From Candidatus Sumerlaeota bacterium (lineage in GTDB: Bacteria; Sumerlaeota; Sumerlaeia; JADFCT01): DNA of 9,888 bases. Positions 5,664-9,888 of this stretch are shown piece by piece. The stretch spans positions 1 through 9,888 of the forward strand of contig JAPLSP010000488.1 in NCBI GenBank assembly GCA_026398575.1, read 5' to 3'. A model generated the notes under the pieces. It had not been told where the DNA came from and searched no databases. It saw only the letters and a program-made list of their open reading frames with translations. How positions within the stretch are numbered: the stretch's first letter is position 1; every line of letters starts with the position of its first letter. Position numbers and translations under genes: made by a program.

Positions 5664-5831
5664 AGCGCGCTTCAGCGCGGCTTCTCGACATGCTTCAGCG
5701 CCAGTTTTTCGAGCCTTTGCTGTTGCTGAAGCGGGCCGAGAAGCCGCGCTGAAGCGCGCTATGAGTATGATGCAGCCCTGCAACACCCCTGCTGAAGCAG
5801 GGTGCAAAGAAGAGCCGGCTGAAGCCCGGCT
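5664..5831. repeat. Array of hairpins with TGAA/TTCA loops
   Basis: This occupies much of the gene-free stretch 5606-5951. The 24-bp arms 5664-5687 and 5737-5760 are perfect reverse complements. Nested inside are GCTTCAGC (5692-5699) and GCTGAAGC (5725-5732). Two further hairpins follow: CCCTGC-TGAA-GCAGGG (5787-5802) and AGCCGG-CTGAAGC-CCGGCT (5813-5831). All share a G/C stem around TGAA or its complement, though stem sequences differ, which implies conserved structure. There is no T-tract, so a classic terminator is not shown, but it could stall or protect transcripts after the methyltransferase gene. It may also be a dispersed REP-like element. Confidence 0.8.
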
Positions 5832-5914
5832 AAAATGGTAGTCGTGCGGCTATAGTAGCGCTTTGTTGCGCCAGTCCGCGATAGATGTCCGGTCCTTGTA
5901 GGATCGTTGTTAAT

Positions 5915-5949
5915 AATCGTCAATCATCAATCGTAAATCGTAAATCCAC
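5915..5949. repeat. Heptamer tract upstream of the CobW-like gene
   Basis: Five consecutive 7-bp words, AATCGTC, AATCATC, AATCGTA, AATCGTA and AATCCAC, end 2 bp before the ATG at 5952. The tract takes the place where a Shine-Dalgarno sequence would be expected, and none is visible. Confidence 0.7.
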
Positions 5950-5951
5950 CA

Positions 5952-6854
5952 ATGTCCAAGATTCCAATTCTTCTTTTGACCGGCTATTTGGGCGCGGGCA
6001 AGACGACGACGCTGAATCATCTGTTGTCTTTGCCGGAGATTCGGCGCAGGAGGCTGGCGCTCATTCTCAATGAATTCGGCGCGCTGGGCGTGGATGGCGA
6101 ACTTATCCGGCCCGGCGCGTTCGACAAATTCGAGCTCAACAAAGGCAGCATTTTCTGTATCTGCGTCAAGACGGACTTCATCAAGACGCTTGATGAAATC
6201 GCCGCGCGCGTGCGGCCGGACCTGGTTTTGGTCGAGGCGACGGGCATCGCCGAGACGCGCGATCTGATCGCGTTTGCCAGCGAGGCCTGCCTGCAGGACC
6301 GGTTCGAGATTCAAGCCAACGTCTGCCTCGTGGACGCCCGCCACTTCGTAACGGTCGCGCCCATGCTGAAAGCCGCGCGCGGTCAGGCGCAATGGGCCGA
6401 TGGCATTGTCATCAACAAAACGGACCTGTCATCGCCCGCTGAGTTGGACACATTGGAATCGATGCTGGCGGCCATGAATCCGCAGGCGCCCCGCATTCGC
6501 GTTCAGTTCGGCGCCATCCCCGCCGATTTCCTGCTCAGCCTGCGCCATACGCCGCGCTCCGGCGATTTGCTTGCCGAGCCGCCCGATCCGCTCTTTTCCG
6601 AATCCTTCGAAACGGACCATCCCGTGGACCGGGGCCTTTTCGAGCAGGCGCTGGAAACGCTGGGCGACAAGGTTCTTCGCCTCAAAGGACGCGTGGACTT
6701 TGGCGCCGGGCCTGTCTTCATCGAAAAGGCCGGGGCAAGCCTGATCGAGAAAGCGCCTCCCTCTGGCAAACTCGGCACCGCCTTCGTCGTGATCGCATGG
6801 AACATCCGTCAAAGCGAATTGCGCGAGCTATTTGAGCGGGCGTGGGAAAGCTAG
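5952..6854 (+). CDS. CobW/COG0523 family GTPase, putative metal chaperone
   Basis: A 300-residue cytoplasmic G3E-family GTPase. Residues 11-19 are the P-loop GYLGAGKTT, 40-43 NEFG, 95-98 EATG (switch/Walker B area), and 155-158 NKTD, the guanine-specificity motif. The metal-binding motif, usually CxCC after a Gly, reads GSIFCICVKTDF here, leaving C69 and C71 as CxC. The C-terminal half is short, with a degenerate CobW_C-like region (VLRLKGRVDF, then FVVIAWNI) and no His-rich tail. Family members deliver zinc, cobalt or nickel to target enzymes, or act in cobalamin synthesis. Lying after a zinc- or corrinoid-type methyltransferase, it may load metal there; this is inferred. The start follows a heptamer tract with no Shine-Dalgarno sequence; the P-loop begins 10 residues in, as is normal for the family, so the start is trusted. 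Confidence 0.88.
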   Translation: MSKIPILLLTGYLGAGKTTTLNHLLSLPEIRRRRLALILNEFGALGVDGELIRPGAFDKFELNKGSIFCICVKTDFIKTLDEIAARVRPDLVLVEATGIAETRDLIAFASEACLQDRFEIQANVCLVDARHFVTVAPMLKAARGQAQWADGIVINKTDLSSPAELDTLESMLAAMNPQAPRIRVQFGAIPADFLLSLRHTPRSGDLLAEPPDPLFSESFETDHPVDRGLFEQALETLGDKVLRLKGRVDFGAGPVFIEKAGASLIEKAPPSGKLGTAFVVIAWNIRQSELRELFERAWES

Positions 6855-6898
6855 TTTTTCGCTTTCTGGATTTGCCTATTGACGCCCGGAAAAATAAA

Positions 6899-6921
6899 CC
6901 GCAAAAAAGCGCCCTTTGCGG
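6899..6921. terminator. Possible hairpin after the CobW-like gene
   Basis: CCGCAAA (6899-6905) and TTTGCGG (6915-6921) form a 7-bp stem with a 9-nt loop, about 45 bp after the stop codon. There is no T-run downstream, so if it terminates transcription it is not a classical intrinsic terminator. Confidence 0.3.
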
Positions 6922-6946
6922 GAGGCCGTCCGCGTCCGCAGACGAA

Positions 6947-7058
6947 GATTTGAAATCTGAAATTTGAGATTTGAAATCTGAAATTTGAGATTTGAGATTT
7001 GAGATTTGAGATTTGAGATTTGAAATCTGAGATTTGAAATCTGAAATCTGAGATTTCA
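6947..7058. repeat. Tract of 16 heptamers (GATTTGA/AATCTGA type)
   Basis: Sixteen consecutive 7-bp words without interruption. Most are GATTTGA, AATCTGA or AATTTGA; five GATTTGA copies run in a row in the middle, and the last word is GATTTCA. It is A/T-rich against GC-rich neighbours. The minus-strand reading frames through it encode a monotonous ISDFKSQ-like repeat and are not credible genes. Heptanucleotide tandem repeats (STRRs) are known from cyanobacteria; this tract has the same period with a different sequence. Confidence 0.9.
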
Positions 7059-7061
7059 ACT

Positions 7062-7110
7062 CCATAATCCATAATCCGAAAACTAAAAACCGAAAACCGA
7101 AAACCACAAT
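7062..7110. repeat. Second heptamer tract abutting the MFS start
   Basis: Seven further 7-bp words: CCATAAT twice, then CCGAAAA, CTAAAAA, CCGAAAA, CCGAAAA and CCACAAT. It begins 3 bp after the preceding heptamer tract and ends 4 bp before the ATG at 7115. It differs in sequence from its neighbour but keeps the period, and no Shine-Dalgarno sequence is present. Confidence 0.75.
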
Positions 7111-7114
7111 CATC

Positions 7115-8290
7115 ATGACTTTCCGCCGTCCTCAATATCTGCTCTTCGCCTCGGCCCTGCTCGATATGGTCTATTCCTTTCTTGCCGTGACGATTCAACA
7201 AATCGGCAAAGACCAGCTCGGCGCTTCGGCGTCGCTGCTGGGCGCCTACGGCTTTGCCTCTATGCTGATCTATATCCCTCTATGTTTTGTGTCGGGGCGC
7301 GCTTCAGAAAAATGGGGGCGGGGATTCGTGATGGCCATCGGCATGTCGCTGCTGGCGCTGGCCTGCGCGCTGCTGCTGGCGATGCAGCATAAATATCTGA
7401 TCTTCGTTCCGCTGCTCCTTGTCGGCGCGTCGGGCGGCATCATCTGGCCGGTGGTCGAGGCGGCCCTGAGCGACGGCCAGACGCCCGGCCAGATCAAGCG
7501 CGCGACGGGATACTTCAACATCTCATGGCTGAGCGCCATGGGCGTGGCGGCCATCATCGCCGGCGCGCTCTATTCCTGGAATCCCAACGCGCCGATCGTC
7601 GCGTCCATCGTGATCATCCTCGCGCTTCTGGCGATCATGTCCCGCCCGGAAACCATGCGCATCGCGCCCTGGGGCGTCGCAAGCGCTGAGGATCACGAAT
7701 CGTCGGCGCCGGCGGGACTTGGGGCGCTCTTCATCCAGCTCGCTTTCATCGGCAACCTGACGGCGTATCTGCTGATCAGCTGCTATCGCTCGCTGCTGGC
7801 CGAGTACGCGCTTCCCGTGGGCATCACGGGCTGGCGCTTCGGGCTGCTGGCCGGATCCGTGACGCTGGGGACGGTGCTCAGCAACGTGATCCTGCTGATC
7901 TGGCGTTCGTGGCATTATTCGCTGCGCATATTGATTGGCGCCGAGGTTCTCGTGATCGCGCTGCTCGTTGTTTTCGTCTCCGTCAACTCATACATCCTGC
8001 TCGTGACGGTGTCCGTGCTGCTCGGACTTCCGCTGGGGCTGATCTACTACTCGAGTTTGTATTACGGTTTGGAGCAATGCGAAAATCGCGGCGCGCACGG
8101 CGGCAACCATGAAGCGCTGATTGGCGCCGGACTGACCCTCGGGCCACTCTTCGGCGGATGGGCCATCGCGCTGACCGGCTTCACCCGCGCCAACTTCGTC
8201 CTCTGCGCCTTCTTCTTCGTCGGCGCCATCTTCTTCCAGCAAGCCCTCTATCGCCGGCGGATGAAGAAGATCAGCGTCGCAGGACATTAA
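7115..8290 (+). CDS. Major facilitator superfamily (MFS) transporter
   Basis: A 391-residue integral membrane protein with about 12 hydrophobic helices in two six-helix halves, the usual MFS size. A short basic N-terminus (TFRRPQ) precedes helix 1 (about residues 8-28). The loop between helices 2 and 3 carries GRASEKWGRG at 61-70, matching MFS motif A (GxxxDxxGRR-like, with Glu for Asp). A hydrophilic loop of about 25 residues near 183-205 (RPETMRIAPWGVASAEDHES) separates the halves. A second-half loop (GLEQCENRGAHGGNHEALIGAG) has the spacing seen in many drug- or sugar-type MFS proteins. The substrate cannot be told from sequence. It is the last gene of the plus-strand run and converges on the aminotransferase gene. 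Its start has no Shine-Dalgarno sequence, but the frame begins right before helix 1. Confidence 0.87.
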   Translation: MTFRRPQYLLFASALLDMVYSFLAVTIQQIGKDQLGASASLLGAYGFASMLIYIPLCFVSGRASEKWGRGFVMAIGMSLLALACALLLAMQHKYLIFVPLLLVGASGGIIWPVVEAALSDGQTPGQIKRATGYFNISWLSAMGVAAIIAGALYSWNPNAPIVASIVIILALLAIMSRPETMRIAPWGVASAEDHESSAPAGLGALFIQLAFIGNLTAYLLISCYRSLLAEYALPVGITGWRFGLLAGSVTLGTVLSNVILLIWRSWHYSLRILIGAEVLVIALLVVFVSVNSYILLVTVSVLLGLPLGLIYYSSLYYGLEQCENRGAHGGNHEALIGAGLTLGPLFGGWAIALTGFTRANFVLCAFFFVGAIFFQQALYRRRMKKISVAGH

Positions 8291-8320
8291 TCCGCATTTC
8301 TCACCAAGGCCACTGTGTCG

Positions 8321-8523
8321 TGCCCTGAAAGGGCCAAAAGAAACCAGCCCAGGGCAACGCCCTGGGAACCGCCAGAGCTTATTCTTTCAAGCCCTGTATG
8401 GGCGGAAGAGCAATTGTCAGAATGTGGAAATGTTTTCTTTCGCCCCTTCAGGGCTTTACATAAATTATTGGGCTATTCCCAGGGCGTTGCCCTGGGCTGA
8501 TTTCTTTTGGCCCTTTCAGGGCA
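8321..8523. repeat. Long inverted repeat between convergent genes
   Basis: Most of the 297-bp gap between the MFS and aminotransferase stop codons. The outer arms 8321-8368 and 8476-8523 are reverse complements at 47 of 48 positions, and the inner sequence (8369-8475) continues as a weaker inverted match up to a small loop. Each arm is a string of small hairpins: GCCC-TGAAA-GGGC, CCCAGGGC-AAC-GCCCTGGG, and an inner GCCC/GGGC pair. It could act as a bidirectional terminator or be a palindromic REP-like element. The TGAA loops recall the array at 5664-5831. Confidence 0.85.
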
Positions 8524-8587
8524 CAATAGAACGGTGCTGGGGCCAGAGTTCTTGCGCGAATTGGCAAACACTGGTGAGCAATGCGGG

Positions 8588-9790
8588 TTAAGCAATTTCA
8601 GCGGCCGCGTGACGACACGCTTTGATGACGCGCGCAATCTCAGCTTCCGTCCAGTCCGGATTGATTGTCAGGAAGAAAACGCGGCGCAGATGGGCCAGCG
8701 TGCGCGGACACGTTTCGGGGCCGTAGTCGGCTCGAAGTCCCTGGTTCTCCTCGAAGTTGAAGGGATTCATCCGCGGGTGGTGCATGATGCGCTTGGCCCG
8801 CAGCGGTTCCCATTCTGTATAGACGTGCTTGCCGTGGTTGATTCCGATGTAACCGCGTCCGCCGCCCGCAAGAGTTTTTTCGGCGAATCGGGCGGTTTGC
8901 TCCGGCGTATCGAACCGGAAGGGAAGCACGAGGCCGCAGTCGCCTTCGGGATCGTTGTTGGGGCTGAATCGAATGCCAGGCGCGCCGGTGAGTTCCTGCG
9001 CCACGCGATTGCGGATGCGGCGACAATCGCCAAGAATGCCGTCGAGGCGGCGCAGTTGCATTCTGAGAATAGCGGCCATCACCTCGTCGGCGCGATACTG
9101 CTGCGCGACGAAGATGGGAACCTTGATTTCGGCGGCCATCGGGCGGAAATTGGCGCCGGAATCGTGGAAGACGAAGGCGCGTTCGTAAATCTCGCGGTCG
9201 TTGGTCACAAGGCATCCGCCTTCGCCGCCGCCGGAGATGATCTTGTACCAGTTGAAGCTGAAAGCCCCCGCCGCGCCCCAGCTGCCGGTGCGGCGGCCTT
9301 TATAGCTGCCGCCGTCCATCTGGCAGGAGTCTTCGAGGACCTGAATCTTGTGTCGGGCGGCGATGGCGGTGAGGCGTTCGAGATTGGCGGGGCGTCCCAT
9401 CATGTGAACCGGGATGATCGCCTTCACGCGCGGGCTTAGCTTGCGCTCAACGTCATCGGGGTCCATCGCCAGCGTCTCGTCCACTTCAGTCAGAACGGGA
9501 ATGGCGCCGGCGGTGAGAACGGAGGTGGCGGTGGCCATCCAGGTATAAGCCGGAACGAGCACCTCGTCGCCGGGACCGACGCCCATCGCCGCCAGGCCGC
9601 ACACAAGCGCCGCCGTCCCGCCGCCGCACATCAGCAGAGCATACCGGCTGCCGATCATCTGCGCCCATTCCGCCTCAAACTTGTCCACCTCACCCAGGTG
9701 GCCGTCGGAGGGATTCCCAATCCGGAACCACTGCCTGGACTGAAGGACTTTGGTGACTTCGGCGATTTCTTCCTGGCCGCATCGAAACAT
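8588..9790 (-). CDS. DegT/DnrJ/EryC1/StrS family PLP-dependent aminotransferase
   Basis: A 400-residue fold-type I aminotransferase of the sugar/cyclitol aminotransferase family, cytoplasmic. Characteristic segments in order: LMCGGGTAALVCGLAAMGVGPGDEVLVPAYT (residues 53-83 region, phosphate-binding turn), AIIPVHMMGRPANLERL (125-140), LEDSCQ with Asp154 to pair with the PLP ring nitrogen, and SFNWYKIISGGGEGG with Lys183 as the expected Schiff-base lysine. All catalytic residues look intact and the length is normal. Relatives convert keto-sugars or keto-inositols to amino forms, usually with glutamate or glutamine as donor, for surface polysaccharides or natural products. The exact substrate is not readable. 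It is transcribed alone toward the MFS gene; what lies upstream is outside the window. The start is well supported by AAGGAGG 6 bp before the ATG. Confidence 0.93.
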   Translation of the reverse strand: MFRCGQEEIAEVTKVLQSRQWFRIGNPSDGHLGEVDKFEAEWAQMIGSRYALLMCGGGTAALVCGLAAMGVGPGDEVLVPAYTWMATATSVLTAGAIPVLTEVDETLAMDPDDVERKLSPRVKAIIPVHMMGRPANLERLTAIAARHKIQVLEDSCQMDGGSYKGRRTGSWGAAGAFSFNWYKIISGGGEGGCLVTNDREIYERAFVFHDSGANFRPMAAEIKVPIFVAQQYRADEVMAAILRMQLRRLDGILGDCRRIRNRVAQELTGAPGIRFSPNNDPEGDCGLVLPFRFDTPEQTARFAEKTLAGGGRGYIGINHGKHVYTEWEPLRAKRIMHHPRMNPFNFEENQGLRADYGPETCPRTLAHLRRVFFLTINPDWTEAEIARVIKACRHAAAEIA

Positions 9791-9796
9791 GGCGCG

Positions 9797-9803
9797 CCTC
9801 CTT
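9797..9803 (-). promoter_or_regulatory. Strong Shine-Dalgarno for the aminotransferase
   Basis: On the minus strand this reads AAGGAGG, 6 bp before the ATG at 9790. It is the best ribosome binding site in the window and shows that the host uses canonical Shine-Dalgarno initiation for some genes. Confidence 0.85.
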
Positions 9804-9850
9804 CATTTCCTTGGAGAGGTTGTCAATTTTGCCCGCGCAATTCAAGCGCA

Positions 9851-9888
9851 TACTGGGAGCGCCACTGGGAGCGCCGGCATCTCTGCCG
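9851..9888. repeat. 12-bp tandem repeat plus hairpin, cut by window end
   Basis: TACTGGGAGCGC (9851-9862) is followed by CACTGGGAGCGC (9863-9874), then CGGCA-TCTC-TGCCG (9875-9888), a hairpin that probably extends past the window edge. It lies about 60 bp upstream of the aminotransferase start and looks like another small intergenic repeat family. Confidence 0.65.

Noticed and set aside
6947..7110. CRISPR-like array
   Set aside because: The repeats are contiguous 7-bp words with no spacers and no cas genes nearby.
6718..7201. Minus-strand open frames encoding repeated ISDFKSQ peptides
   Set aside because: The repeat peptide is the read-out of the heptamer tract; the frames have no family match and overlap the ends of the CobW and MFS genes.
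8507..9439. Plus-strand open frame of 310 codons opposite the aminotransferase
   Set aside because: It is the antisense shadow of a full-length DegT-family gene with intact catalytic residues and a strong ribosome binding site.

Overview
The window looks like chromosomal DNA from an uncultured, GC-rich bacterium, probably an environmental metagenome contig. It carries a simple ECF sigma factor system, GYF_2/RDD and FliL-like proteins, an MtaA-like methyltransferase, and intergenic DNA full of hairpin repeats and short heptamer tracts. That style resembles the Planctomycetota, Verrucomicrobiota and related candidate phyla (for example Hydrogenedentota or Sumerlaeota). The placement is a guess from style; there is no rRNA or marker gene here. 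There are no tRNAs, rRNAs, insertion-sequence transposases or CRISPR arrays.

Layout. (1) 37-1283, plus strand: an ECF sigma factor followed by a small single-pass membrane protein that is a candidate anti-sigma partner. Between them lie a long hairpin-forming inverted repeat (726-789) and a perfect 22-bp palindrome (795-816) just upstream of the second gene. (2) 1284-1664: no gene, but a large palindromic element made of four copies of one hairpin unit, two in each orientation. (3) 1665-2786, minus strand: a two-gene operon encoding a secreted or membrane-anchored protein with a FliL-like C-terminal domain, then an FmdB-type zinc-ribbon protein with unusual cysteine spacing. (4) 2947-3912, plus strand, divergent from (3): a GYF_2 / four-cysteine / RDD membrane protein. 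(5) 3965-8290, plus strand: three genes in a row, namely a URO-D/MtaA-like methyltransferase fused to two thioredoxin-fold domains, a CobW/COG0523 GTPase, and an MFS transporter. (6) 8588-9790, minus strand: a DegT/DnrJ/EryC1/StrS PLP-dependent aminotransferase with a strong ribosome binding site, facing the MFS gene across a long inverted repeat (8321-8523).

How the genes may work together. The most coherent group is 3965-8290. URO-D-type methyltransferases of the MtaA/CmuA class use a zinc-activated thiol and a methyl-corrinoid, and COG0523 GTPases handle metals (zinc, cobalt, nickel), so a metal chaperone beside a zinc methyltransferase is plausible. The fused thioredoxin-like domains could keep the metal or thiol site reduced, or carry the substrate thiol. 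The MFS protein could move substrate or product. This is an inference from adjacency; no substrate can be read from the sequence. However, the three genes are separated by 260-350 bp spacers, so they may not form one transcript.

The most striking non-coding signal is in these same spacers. Each holds a short-sequence tract with a 7-bp period, built from a different heptamer each time. Two of the tracts end within a few bases of a start codon that has no visible Shine-Dalgarno sequence. Together with the hairpin arrays, they suggest a genome heavily populated by small intergenic repeats, or a regulatory layer not covered by standard annotation.
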